Part shown: positions 5,928-13,577 of the stretch, piece by piece
How the letters are laid out: each line of letters opens with the position of its first letter
Position numbering within the stretch: position 1 is the stretch's first letter
From: a virus
Strand: one strand, 5' to 3'
IMG/VR virus record: IMGVR_UViG_3300044839_000035
Span: 1 to 20,546 of that record
DNA: 20,546 nt
The notes under the pieces: generated by a model
Told to the model about the DNA's origin: nothing
The model's database searches: none
What the model saw: only the letters and a program-made list of their open reading frames with translations
Translations under genes and position numbers: made by a program

Positions 5928-7412
5928 ATGTCGGGCATCTTCACGAAGGCGTCGCGTCCTCCGCTCGCGGGCAGCTACTTCGACTGGGAGGGCGAGCAGG
6001 TCGCGACCGTTCCCCCGTCGTTCGGATCGGTTGTTGCGATCCCGGCGACGTCGGACTGGGGTCCGATCCGCACCGCGATCCTCTACCCCAACTTCGAGGC
6101 GTACCGCCAGGTCTTCGGGGACACCGACACGCCGCTGCATCGCGCGGTGTACGGAGCGTTCAAGGGCGAAGGTCGCCCCGGTCACGGCGGTGCCGGCGGC
6201 GTCTTGGTGTTCCGCCAGGGCGTGTCGGGCACGTCGGCCGCGGCCGTCAAGGCGCTGAACAACACGACCCCGGCGGTCGCGTTGACGCTGACGGCGAAGT
6301 ACCACGGCACGCGGGCGAACGCGCTGCGGATCACGACGCAGGCCAGCGCGATTGCGGGTAAGACCGATCTGATCATTCTCGACGGCACGCGCGTGGACGA
6401 GACGTACACGTTCGCGAACACCGACATCACCGCGGCCGCGGCGGCGATCAACGCGGGGTCGAAGTGGTTCACCGCCGTCGCGAACATCACCGGCGTCGCG
6501 CTGGCGCTCGTGTCGGCCTCTGCGGTCGCCGGCGGCAACGACGGTGCGGTCCTGACCGGCGCCGAGTGGGTCCAGGCCCAAGACGCGTTCGACGCGCAGC
6601 GCTGGGGAGTCATTGCCGCCTACGGCCTGACCGATCCGACCATTCGCGCCGCGTTCGTCGCGTGGATCGTCGCCCGTAACAACATCGGCGCACGCGCACT
6701 CGCCGTCATCGGCGGAGCCGCCGCCGAGGACAACGCGACGGCCAACGCCAGGTCGGTCGCGATCAACGACTGGGACGTCGTCAACCTCGGGCAGGGCACG
6801 CTCCATCTCGACGACCTCGCGGTCGATGCTTCGACCGCCGAATTCACCGCCCGGGCGGCTGGCTCGATCGCCAACCGTGGTGAGAGCCGCGACCTGATCT
6901 ACGCGCGCTTCGCGGACGTCTCGCAAGCCGCCGGGGTCGCGATGCCGACGCTGGCCGAGCAGGCGACGGCACTGGCCGCCGGCACGACGGTGTTCTGCAA
7001 GGACACCAACGCCGACGCCCCGGTGTTCATCAAGGAGGGCGTCACGACGTACGCGAACGATTCGCAGTCGCCCGTCGTCGGCGGGGTCAAGACGCACGAC
7101 GTCGCGCATTACAAGCGGATCAAGAACCTGCGGATCCAGCACGCGATCGAGCTTGCCGCTGACGACTGGTTCACGACCGGTGAGGTCGCCGGCGCGCTGC
7201 CGGTCAACGACCGCATCCGCGCGCTGGCGCTCGGGTTCGTCAAGGGCCTCTACCAGCAGCGTGAGGACGCCGAGATCGTGCAGCACGGCTGGACCGTTGT
7301 GCTCGACCAGGACCCGCCGCCCGACGACGACCAGGACTTCATTCAGTACCGCCACGGCTTCCATCCGACGCGGTCGCTGAGGCAAATGTTTCACACTGCG
7401 CGCATGGGCTAG
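5928..7412 (+). CDS. Contractile tail sheath protein
   Basis: A 494-aa protein starting at ATG 5928. It polymerises around the tail tube and contracts to drive the tube into the cell. The N-terminus has the sheath-like opening 'GSYFDWE ... VATVPPSFGSVVAIPATSDWGP', followed by a variable domain (about residues 110-195) of Ala/Thr-rich beta strands. A conserved core follows, and the C-terminal sheath domain has 'NDRIRALALGFVKGLYQQRED' (about 424-444) and 'IQYRHGFHPTRSLRQM' near the end. Length and layout fit gp18/XkdK-type sheaths. It is followed by the tube gene after 15 bases with an AGAGGAGA ribosome binding site (7411-7418). It is the clearest evidence that the phage is a myovirus. Confidence 0.93.
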   Translation: MSGIFTKASRPPLAGSYFDWEGEQVATVPPSFGSVVAIPATSDWGPIRTAILYPNFEAYRQVFGDTDTPLHRAVYGAFKGEGRPGHGGAGGVLVFRQGVSGTSAAAVKALNNTTPAVALTLTAKYHGTRANALRITTQASAIAGKTDLIILDGTRVDETYTFANTDITAAAAAINAGSKWFTAVANITGVALALVSASAVAGGNDGAVLTGAEWVQAQDAFDAQRWGVIAAYGLTDPTIRAAFVAWIVARNNIGARALAVIGGAAAEDNATANARSVAINDWDVVNLGQGTLHLDDLAVDASTAEFTARAAGSIANRGESRDLIYARFADVSQAAGVAMPTLAEQATALAAGTTVFCKDTNADAPVFIKEGVTTYANDSQSPVVGGVKTHDVAHYKRIKNLRIQHAIELAADDWFTTGEVAGALPVNDRIRALALGFVKGLYQQREDAEIVQHGWTVVLDQDPPPDDDQDFIQYRHGFHPTRSLRQMFHTARMG

Positions 7413-7427
7413 AGGAGACGATCGACC

Positions 7428-7982
7428 ATGGATACCAACGAGGGCGCATATCGCATCTCAGGTCGATTTGGCGAGGGGTTCTACCTCGATCCGACCGGCC
7501 GCCGGCCTCCGTTGAAGATCATGGAGGCGACCGCGATCACGTTCACGAAGGAAATCGGGATCACCGACGTGCCGCTGTCGGGCAACCGCACCGGCTCCAA
7601 GGACGGTGGCGAGCAGCCCGGGTCCGGGACGATGACGCTGCAGAAGATCGACCAGTTCTTCGAGAACATCGTCTACGAGGCGCTGAACCAGAACCTTGCG
7701 GCGCGTCGTGCTGCCAGGGACGCGGGGCAGCGCATCAGCCGCACGTTCACGCTCCAGGTGTGGGAGGACGACCCCGAGGCGTTGGGCGCGATCGGGAACC
7801 AGCTCGACGGCGTGCGTCTGTCGCGCTACGAGGGCGGCTTCAACTTCGGGGACGAGATCACGTCGCGCGAGCACGCGTTCCGCTACGAGCGCGTGACGAA
7901 GATCAAGGCGTTCGAGCGGATCGGCAACCAGACCGATCCGACGACCGGTCTCCCGGCGATCCGGTACACCGACTCGCTGTAG
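7428..7982 (+). CDS. Tail tube protein
   Basis: A 184-aa protein starting at ATG 7428 with AGAGGAGA at 7411-7418. It builds the inner tube through which DNA passes. The size (tube proteins of the XkdM/gp19 type are about 140-185 aa), beta-rich composition and position directly after the sheath gene support the call. The segments 'IMEATAITFTKEIGITDVPLSG' (about residues 32-53) and 'GEQPGSGTMTLQKIDQFF' are typical of a tube strand region that begins with a short linker loop. No unusual feature was seen. Confidence 0.88.
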   Translation: MDTNEGAYRISGRFGEGFYLDPTGRRPPLKIMEATAITFTKEIGITDVPLSGNRTGSKDGGEQPGSGTMTLQKIDQFFENIVYEALNQNLAARRAARDAGQRISRTFTLQVWEDDPEALGAIGNQLDGVRLSRYEGGFNFGDEITSREHAFRYERVTKIKAFERIGNQTDPTTGLPAIRYTDSL

Positions 7983-7984
7983 TC

Positions 7985-8401
7985 GTGTCGCGCCTCGTGG
8001 ATCACGAAGCGCTGCTGCTTGATCTGCGTGGCGAGCTGGCGGCCCGCGAGTCGTGGGGCCGCAGCCAGATCCTCGTGCTGCTGTCCGAGCTCGAGCAGCG
8101 CCATCGCATCGACGAGTCCGACGAGGCCGCTGTGTTGCGGCGCTTTGGCTCGCACCTGACAGACACGTTCTTCGGCCTCGTGCCGAGACTTGCGACCACC
8201 GACCCGCTCTCTGTCGACGACCCCGCTGGGGCGTCGGTGGCGATGGATGGTGGCGCGCCAACCGATCAACAGACGGAAGGAGCAGCATGCCTGCCACCAC
8301 AGAAGACCCCGCCATCCCCGGCACCGATGGACCGACCGGCCTCCCGCTCGGGCAGCGCGACTCGGGTGCGCCACCAGCGCCGCGTTCCGGCGACGAGGTA
8401 A
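7985..8401 (+). CDS. Small protein between tube and chaperone genes, unknown function
   Basis: The ORF starts at GTG 7985, two bases after the tube stop codon, and encodes 138 aa. Residues 1-60 are helical and charged (DHEALLLDLRGELAARESWG, SELEQRHRIDESDEAAVLRRFG). Codon use is typical up to about base 8290. The last ~38 residues overlap the next gene by 115 bases and read like an out-of-frame shadow rich in Pro/Ser/Arg. The protein is probably real, but its C-terminus may be an accident of high GC. No ribosome binding site is evident, so translation would rely on coupling to the tube gene. No family is recognised. Confidence 0.65.
   Translation: MSRLVDHEALLLDLRGELAARESWGRSQILVLLSELEQRHRIDESDEAAVLRRFGSHLTDTFFGLVPRLATTDPLSVDDPAGASVAMDGGAPTDQQTEGAACLPPQKTPPSPAPMDRPASRSGSATRVRHQRRVPATR
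8277..8282 (+). promoter_or_regulatory. Ribosome binding site that sets the chaperone start
   Basis: AAGGAG lies four bases before ATG 8287. It fixes the start of the tail assembly chaperone there rather than at the upstream in-frame ATG 8053, which lies under another gene. Confidence 0.65.
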
Positions 8402-8889
8402 TCGCGGCCGCCGCGCGCGGCGACTCGCTGTCGGCCGGCGAGCACCACGACCTGCTCGCCTACTACCTCGCGAACGGTGAGCTGCCCAACGCCGACGAGG
8501 CTGTCCCGGTCGAGTTCACCGTCGGCCGTGGCGACAAGGCACGCAAGGACGTGTGGCACATCAAGAAGATCCGCTGGGAGGACTGGCAGGACGCTCGCGA
8601 GCGCGCCACGAACAAGAAGAGCGGGGTGTTCGACCCGTTCGTTGCGGCGAGCTGGAACGTCGCGAGAGCGCTCGTAGAGCCGAAGCTCGGGCCGAGCCTG
8701 GTCGAGCTTCAGCAGGCCGATCCGGACAACGCGCCGTCGGATGCGGCGGCGCTGCTGCGGCGGATGTTCAGCACGGAGTCCGGGGTGCTGCTGGAACTCA
8801 GCGGTGAGGTGTTGCGGCTGTCGAAGCTGCAGGACGACAACGAGTCGGTGCGGGTGTTGGACGAGGAGGTCGACGCGGGAAAGGCCTGA
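8287..8889 (+). CDS. Tail assembly chaperone, short (unshifted) form
   Basis: A 200-aa protein starting at ATG 8287 and ending at TGA 8887-8889. By position (after tube, before tape measure) and by the frameshift signal at its end, it is the G-type or XkdN-type tail assembly chaperone. Such proteins bind the tape measure and guide tube polymerisation but are absent from the virion. Residues 1-38 are a Pro/Gly-rich linker; the folded part (about 40-195) contains 'VEFTVGRGDKARKDVWHIKKIRWEDWQDARE' and a C-terminal coiled or helical stretch ending 'VDAGKA'. A fraction of ribosomes is expected to shift frame at codons 198-199 to make the longer form. Confidence 0.85.
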   Translation: MPATTEDPAIPGTDGPTGLPLGQRDSGAPPAPRSGDEVIAAAARGDSLSAGEHHDLLAYYLANGELPNADEAVPVEFTVGRGDKARKDVWHIKKIRWEDWQDARERATNKKSGVFDPFVAASWNVARALVEPKLGPSLVELQQADPDNAPSDAAALLRRMFSTESGVLLELSGEVLRLSKLQDDNESVRVLDEEVDAGKA

Positions 8890-9131
8890 TCCTCGCCGGC
8901 GGTGAAGCGTGGCTTGTCTGGTGCGCGTGGCGGTACGGCGGTGAGGATCCTTGGCAGCTCTACAACGTCCTGGACGAGAACTACCGGCCGCTCACCGCCC
9001 CGGACGACCCGGCGGTGAGGCCTCTGTACCCGAGCAGGTACCGCGCATGGATGTACGCCTGCGCGAAGGTCGCAGCGATACTCGACGGGAAGATGAAAGT
9101 GAACAAAGGTCGCACAAGGAAGGACCGATAG
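8287..9131 (+). CDS. Tail assembly chaperone, long GT form by -1 frameshift
   Basis: Joined product 8287..8883 plus 8883..9131, about 281 aa. The zero-frame codons at the end are GCG GGA AAG GCC TGA, which contain the heptamer G-GGA-AAG (8877-8883), the same slippery sequence as in lambda G/GT. A shift back by one base reads on as GGC CTG ATC CTC and gives an 82-aa extension ending at TAG 9129-9131. The extension has good coding character (GGEAWLVWCAWRYGGEDPWQ..., then YPSRYRAWMYACAKVAAIL and a basic tail) but no suitable start codon of its own at its beginning. The extension fills the otherwise empty space before the tape measure gene. In known phages the shifted domain contacts tube subunits; that role here is inferred. 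Confidence 0.88.
8877..8883 (+). promoter_or_regulatory. Programmed -1 frameshift slippery heptamer GGGAAAG
   Basis: The seven bases GGGAAAG are placed in the zero frame as G GGA AAG, i.e. the X XXY YYZ form that allows both tRNAs to re-pair after slipping back one base (to GGG AAA). The zero-frame stop TGA follows one codon later. Confidence 0.88.
8888..8949 (+). promoter_or_regulatory. Frameshift-stimulating stem-loop downstream of the slippery site
   Basis: Bases 8888-8898 (GATCCTCGCCG) pair with 8939-8949 (CGGTGAGGATC) to form 11 continuous base pairs with one G-U. The stem begins four bases after the slippery heptamer and closes a 40-base loop. This is where a stimulatory stem or pseudoknot is expected. 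Further pairing inside the loop or with downstream bases was not resolved. Confidence 0.7.
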
Positions 9132-9134
9132 AGC

Positions 9135-12100
9135 GTGCCCGCCGCGACCGTTGACAGCGCGTTCGTCCTCCTAGATCGAGCGTCGGGCCCGATCCGCAAG
9201 ATCCGCCGCGAGCTGCGCGGCATGCAGCGCGACGCCGAGGGTGCGGCCGCTGCGATGGATCAGGTGTCGGGGCCGCGTTCGGCGCGGAAGTTGGAGACGC
9301 TGGCCGGCGAGACCCGCCAGGTGCGCCAGGAGACTTCCAGGGCCGGGACAGCGATGTCGTCGACCGAGCGTGACATGCATCGGCTCGAGCGGCGCACGAC
9401 GTCGCTGACGCGGGAGACGCGCCGCGCGAAGATCGAGTGGGGCGGTCTGTCGAAGGTGCTGATGATGTTGAAGTGGCCCGGGATCATTGCCGGCGTCGGC
9501 GGGTTGACACAGGCGTTGGGGGGGCTGGCGGGTGGTGCGGTTGCGCTGATCCCGAACCTGCTCAACGTCGGTGGTGCTGCTGCGTCGATGGGAACGATGC
9601 TGGTCGGCGCCGGTCTTGCGGTGGGGACGTTCAAACTTGCGACGAAGGGTCTCGACAAAGCTCTCGCGGGGAACAAGAAGGCGCTTGCGGCGCTGACGCC
9701 GGAGGGCCGGGCGTTCGTACAGATCATGCGCGAGATGCGTCCCGAGATCCAGCGGACGCGACGGGTGGCGCAGCAGGGGCTCTTCCCGGGGCTGGGGGCG
9801 CTGCTGGGTGACCTGCGCAGCCAGGCGCCGCAGATCCGCCAGATCGTTCGTCAGACCGCTGGTGACCTTGGCGGGTTGGCGCGGTTCGGTGGCCAGCAGA
9901 TCAGCTCGCCGGGGTTCATGCGCGAGCTCATCCAACTCTCTGACCAGGGCGGCCGAGCCCTCGGTGCCGCAGCGCGGTCGGCGTTCTACTTCGCCAGGGC
10001 GGCCGAGCACATCATGGTCGCGGCCGGCCCGTTGACGGACTGGCTGGGCAACACGGTCGAGGGATGGGGCAAGACCGCGGAGCGCCAGGCCAAGGTCGGG
10101 ATGGAGACCGGCAAGCTCGACCGCTACTTCGTGCGGGTGCGTCACACGCTGACGACGCTGTTCGATGTCGGCAAGCACACGTGGGGCGCGATCCACGGGC
10201 TGCTCAAGGCGGCGACGGGCCAGAGCGACAGCTTGTGGGGGTCGATCGACAAGGGTGCGCGGCGGTGGGATCAGTGGTCAAACAGCTTCGTCGGCCAGAA
10301 CCGGATGCGCCGGTGGTTCGATGACGTGCGCCCGACGTTGGATGCGACGGTCGGGCTGTTCGGTGACTTGGCGAAGGCGATCGGCCATCTGTCGTCGGGG
10401 CCGGAGGGCGCGCAGATGCTCGAGAGTCTGCGCAAGGCCGTCCCGGCGCTCGGGCATGGCATGCAGTCGTTGTTGTCGAGCTTTGGGCCGGCGGCGATCG
10501 ACGCGCTCGCGAGCGGCGCGCAGTTGCTCGGCACGTTGGCCGGGCACGCCGGTCCGCTCACCTTGGTTGCGGTCGCGGTGGGCACGACGGCGAAGGCGAT
10601 CAACTCGCTGATCGATGCGCTCGGGCCGCTGGGTCCGCAGCTCGCGGCGTTCGCGTCGACCGCGTTCGTGCTCAAGCGTCTCGGCATTCTCGGCGGTGGA
10701 GGTGGTGGCGGGGGCGCCGGCGGTGGCGGGATGATGCCGCTGATCTTGCCGGGTGGCCGTGGCGGTGCGGGTGCGGCGCGTGGCGGGATGACCGCGGGCG
10801 AGAGTGCGCTGCTGGGCGCCGGCGGTGGTGCGGCCGCGAGCCGACTCGCGATGATGCGCGGCGCGATCGGCGGAGCGCCAGGCTACCTGCGCGGCACCTA
10901 CGGGCTGGCGCGCGGGTTCGGGTACGGACGCGCGGCGTCGGCGGCTGCGGCGGGTGGCGGACTGCTGGGGCTCGGTAGCGAGGCGTCGATGGCGTCACGC
11001 GGCTTGGGGGCCGCGGGCAAGTTCTTCTGGCCGTTGGCGTTGGGTAGCGGCATCCTCGGGGCGCTGGGGACCCAAGGCGGGCCGCTGGCGAAGGCCCAAG
11101 GCGGTCTCAGCGCCGTCACGCTGGGGCTGGTGCCCCGTCCGGTCAGCGCGGAGGAGAAGCGCACCGGAGGGGGCGCGTTCGCGTCCACGTATCTACAACG
11201 CCTCCAGGAACTCGATCAGCGCTTCCCGGGGCGCACGACGGTCGCTGGTCAGCAGCGGACCGTCGGTCGGCTCCAGCACGAGATCCAGACGCTCCCAGGC
11301 AACGATGCGTTCAACCAGAACCAGAAGGACCTGCACCGGGCGACGAACCTGTTGCGCGACGAGCTGTCGCGCCGGCGCCGACTGCTGCTCGAATCTCAGC
11401 GCCAGACGGTCGATGACCTCAACGCAAAGTCGACCGCGCACGGGCAGGCGATGGCCACTGACTTCGCGCAGGCGTTCGACATCCGTGCGCACGGACCGGC
11501 CGGTCCGATCGTGGCGATGCGTAAGACCGTTGACGGAGTGCTGGCCGAGCAGCGTCGTTTGCCGGGGGCTGGGGCGAGGGTGCTCGATGAAGCGTCGCTG
11601 TCGTGGATTGCTGCGGCTGCGCAACACAATCCCGCGCTCAAGAAGGAGTACGAGCGCCTTGTTCACGGGATCGAAGACAAGTTCAGCGCACTGGGCAAGC
11701 ACGTCGCAGTAGTGAATGGGCAGATCCTCGTGGGGTCGCGGTCGGAGTGGCACAACATCCGGCTGGCGATGGTGACGAACACGGAGAAGGCGCGCGAGGA
11801 AGTCAGCAAGGACTTCACGGCGATCCAGCAGCAGGCAGTCGGGGCGCTGACGGCAATGGGGTTTTCGCCGGCGGCCGCACGGCAGCTCGTGCAGAACCTT
11901 GAGAGCGGCGGCACTGGCGGCGCAGCGGCCGCGCAAACGCTCACCCCGGGCAACGCGCCGAAAGCGGCCGCCCCCGGCGGGAAAGGCGCGGGCTCAGGGC
12001 TCGTTGGGACCGGCAAGCCGCGCGCGACAGGCGGCCGCCTCGCTGGTCAAGGCCTCCAGGACAAGATTCCGATGATCGACGGCGGGCTCGCGGCGCCGGG

Positions 12101-13577
12101 CGAGCTCGTCGTCAACCGCCACAGCGAACGCGACGACGATCGTGAGAAGGCTTTGGCGAACCGGCTGCTGGCGTTCGCTGGTGTGAACTTCCGGTTGCCG
12201 ACGATCGCGCAGCGCGTCACCGGCGAGCACCGTAAGCACTCCGCCCCGATCGAGCAGGCCAGCCGCGATGGTTGTCACGGCATGGCGACGGGCACGCGCA
12301 TCGGGTCCGGGCTGGCCGGGGTCGCCGCCGGCGCGTCGGGTGGGTACGGCGGGCCGTTTGGGTCGGGTGACGGGTTCATCCCGGTGACGGCGCTGGCGAA
12401 GGACAAGTTCGGGTTGACGGCGACGGCTGGCCGCACGAACCACAACACGAACACGATCTACGGCAGCGTGTCTGACCACTCGTGGGGCGGGGCGGTCGAC
12501 TACAGCAACGCCGGCAGCCCGACGCCGCAGATGGATGCGTGGTCGAAGTTCTGGGTCGGGCACGTGCTGTCGGGCTCGGCGCTGGGGCCGTCGCCGATCA
12601 AGCAGATGCTCTACCGCACGCTGATCGGCGGCAACCACTTCAACCACGTGCACACCGCGCTGTTGCGGGAGTTTGCGTTCAGCGCCCCCAAGATGTCGGC
12701 GATCATCAGCGCCAAGACGCATGGGGCGCCGCTGAACCTGTCCGGGTCGGCTGCCGTCACACCGGCCGCGGCGCGGTCGATCGCCGCACTCAAGGCCCCA
12801 ACGTCCGGGCTGAGTGGTGTGCCCGGGGCGTTGTCGCGGCGTGCAGGGCAGATATACGCGGCCGGGTTGACACAGAAGATCAACGCGCGCCTCGGCGCCG
12901 GCACCACCACCACGGGTGGAGGGCTTGGCGGACCGGGTGGCGGCAAGACCGTCGGTGCGTCGACGTTCGGCGGTCCCGGCGACCCCGGCACCGGCTCGAC
13001 TGGCTATCGCGGCGACAACCTCTACCAGAAGCCCGATTCGTTCGCTGAGCTGAAGATGGGCACGGCGCTTGGTGGCCTGCCGTACATGGCGGGGATGAAG
13101 GTCACCGGCCCGAAGGGCAGCAAGACGCTGTACAAGCGTGACATCGGCCTCGGCGGCGGACCGGTGTCGGGGCACAGCCGTGACATCGACTTGTGGTTCC
13201 AGGCCGCGAACGATCTTGGTGTCAGCGGCCTGGGGTTGGTGAAGGTCGAACCCGCCAAGGCGCGCGGCGGCCGAGTCGGTCGCGGCCCGGTCTGGGGTGG
13301 GTGGCATGGCAAGGGCACCGACACGGTGGTTCACCGTCCGACGGTGTTCGGTGCGGGGGAGAACGGTCCGGAGCGCGTGAACATCACCCCCGTCGGCACG
13401 AGTGGCGCCGGTGACATGACCGTGCACATTCACCCTGGCGCGATCAAGGTCGAAGGGCATGCGAACAACAGCACGCTTGAGAAGGCTGTGGCCAAGCATG
13501 TCGAAGCGTTCGCGAAGGCAGTCCAGGATGAGATCGCCTCCGGCAGCGAGTCGGATGAGGCTGCGGTGATGGCGTGA
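9135..13577 (+). CDS. Tape measure protein with two putative peptidoglycan-active domains
   Basis: A 1480-aa protein starting at GTG 9135, with an AAGGAAGGA purine tract at 9116-9124. It sets tail length and is ejected ahead of the DNA. Residues about 1-105 are coiled coil; 107-170 are strongly hydrophobic (GIIAGVGGLTQALGG ... MLVGAGLAVG), the usual membrane-interacting part. A poly-Gly segment is at 520-532 and another coiled coil at about 690-785. Residues about 1060-1185 carry an M15/VanY-like pattern: SDHSWGGAVD with H1115 and D1122, and NHFNHVH with H1173. Residues about 1303-1373 resemble a double-psi beta-barrel (RlpA-like): 'LPYMAGMKVTGPKGSKTLYKRD' then 'RDIDLWFQAANDLGV'. Two 'GELVVNR' / 'GPERVNI' type turns (near 991 and 1415) are typical of tape measure proteins. 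Its stop overlaps the next GTG. Confidence 0.93.
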   Translation: MPAATVDSAFVLLDRASGPIRKIRRELRGMQRDAEGAAAAMDQVSGPRSARKLETLAGETRQVRQETSRAGTAMSSTERDMHRLERRTTSLTRETRRAKIEWGGLSKVLMMLKWPGIIAGVGGLTQALGGLAGGAVALIPNLLNVGGAAASMGTMLVGAGLAVGTFKLATKGLDKALAGNKKALAALTPEGRAFVQIMREMRPEIQRTRRVAQQGLFPGLGALLGDLRSQAPQIRQIVRQTAGDLGGLARFGGQQISSPGFMRELIQLSDQGGRALGAAARSAFYFARAAEHIMVAAGPLTDWLGNTVEGWGKTAERQAKVGMETGKLDRYFVRVRHTLTTLFDVGKHTWGAIHGLLKAATGQSDSLWGSIDKGARRWDQWSNSFVGQNRMRRWFDDVRPTLDATVGLFGDLAKAIGHLSSGPEGAQMLESLRKAVPALGHGMQSLLSSFGPAAIDALASGAQLLGTLAGHAGPLTLVAVAVGTTAKAINSLIDALGPLGPQLAAFASTAFVLKRLGILGGGGGGGGAGGGGMMPLILPGGRGGAGAARGGMTAGESALLGAGGGAAASRLAMMRGAIGGAPGYLRGTYGLARGFGYGRAASAAAAGGGLLGLGSEASMASRGLGAAGKFFWPLALGSGILGALGTQGGPLAKAQGGLSAVTLGLVPRPVSAEEKRTGGGAFASTYLQRLQELDQRFPGRTTVAGQQRTVGRLQHEIQTLPGNDAFNQNQKDLHRATNLLRDELSRRRRLLLESQRQTVDDLNAKSTAHGQAMATDFAQAFDIRAHGPAGPIVAMRKTVDGVLAEQRRLPGAGARVLDEASLSWIAAAAQHNPALKKEYERLVHGIEDKFSALGKHVAVVNGQILVGSRSEWHNIRLAMVTNTEKAREEVSKDFTAIQQQAVGALTAMGFSPAAARQLVQNLESGGTGGAAAAQTLTPGNAPKAAAPGGKGAGSGLVGTGKPRATGGRLAGQGLQDKIPMIDGGLAAPGELVVNRHSERDDDREKALANRLLAFAGVNFRLPTIAQRVTGEHRKHSAPIEQASRDGCHGMATGTRIGSGLAGVAAGASGGYGGPFGSGDGFIPVTALAKDKFGLTATAGRTNHNTNTIYGSVSDHSWGGAVDYSNAGSPTPQMDAWSKFWVGHVLSGSALGPSPIKQMLYRTLIGGNHFNHVHTALLREFAFSAPKMSAIISAKTHGAPLNLSGSAAVTPAAARSIAALKAPTSGLSGVPGALSRRAGQIYAAGLTQKINARLGAGTTTTGGGLGGPGGGKTVGASTFGGPGDPGTGSTGYRGDNLYQKPDSFAELKMGTALGGLPYMAGMKVTGPKGSKTLYKRDIGLGGGPVSGHSRDIDLWFQAANDLGVSGLGLVKVEPAKARGGRVGRGPVWGGWHGKGTDTVVHRPTVFGAGENGPERVNITPVGTSGAGDMTVHIHPGAIKVEGHANNSTLEKAVAKHVEAFAKAVQDEIASGSESDEAAVMA
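10692..10730 (+). repeat. G-rich low-complexity run encoding poly-glycine
   Basis: A 39-base run made almost only of G with interspersed C, T and A (GGCGGTGGAGGTGGTGGCGG...), encoding Gly520-Gly532 of the tape measure protein with one Ala. It probably marks a flexible joint in the protein. The G runs could also form a quadruplex in the coding strand or mRNA, but there is no evidence that they do. Confidence 0.6.

Noticed and set aside
5517-7394. Minus-strand open frame of 625 codons across the sheath gene
   Set aside because: It is antisense to the sheath gene, Arg/Asp/Val-rich, and without recognisable fold; a codon-bias shadow.
8053-8286. Upstream extension of the chaperone frame to ATG 8053
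   Set aside because: The product is Arg/Pro/Trp-rich and overlaps the gene started at 7985; AAGGAG at 8277-8282 supports ATG 8287.
8951-9154. Plus-strand 67-codon frame between chaperone and tape measure
   Set aside because: It is in the wrong frame relative to the well-supported -1 extension of the chaperone and reads as an Arg/Glu-rich shadow.
11994-13499. Minus-strand 501-codon frame inside the tape measure gene
   Set aside because: Antisense to a clear coding region and of shadow composition.
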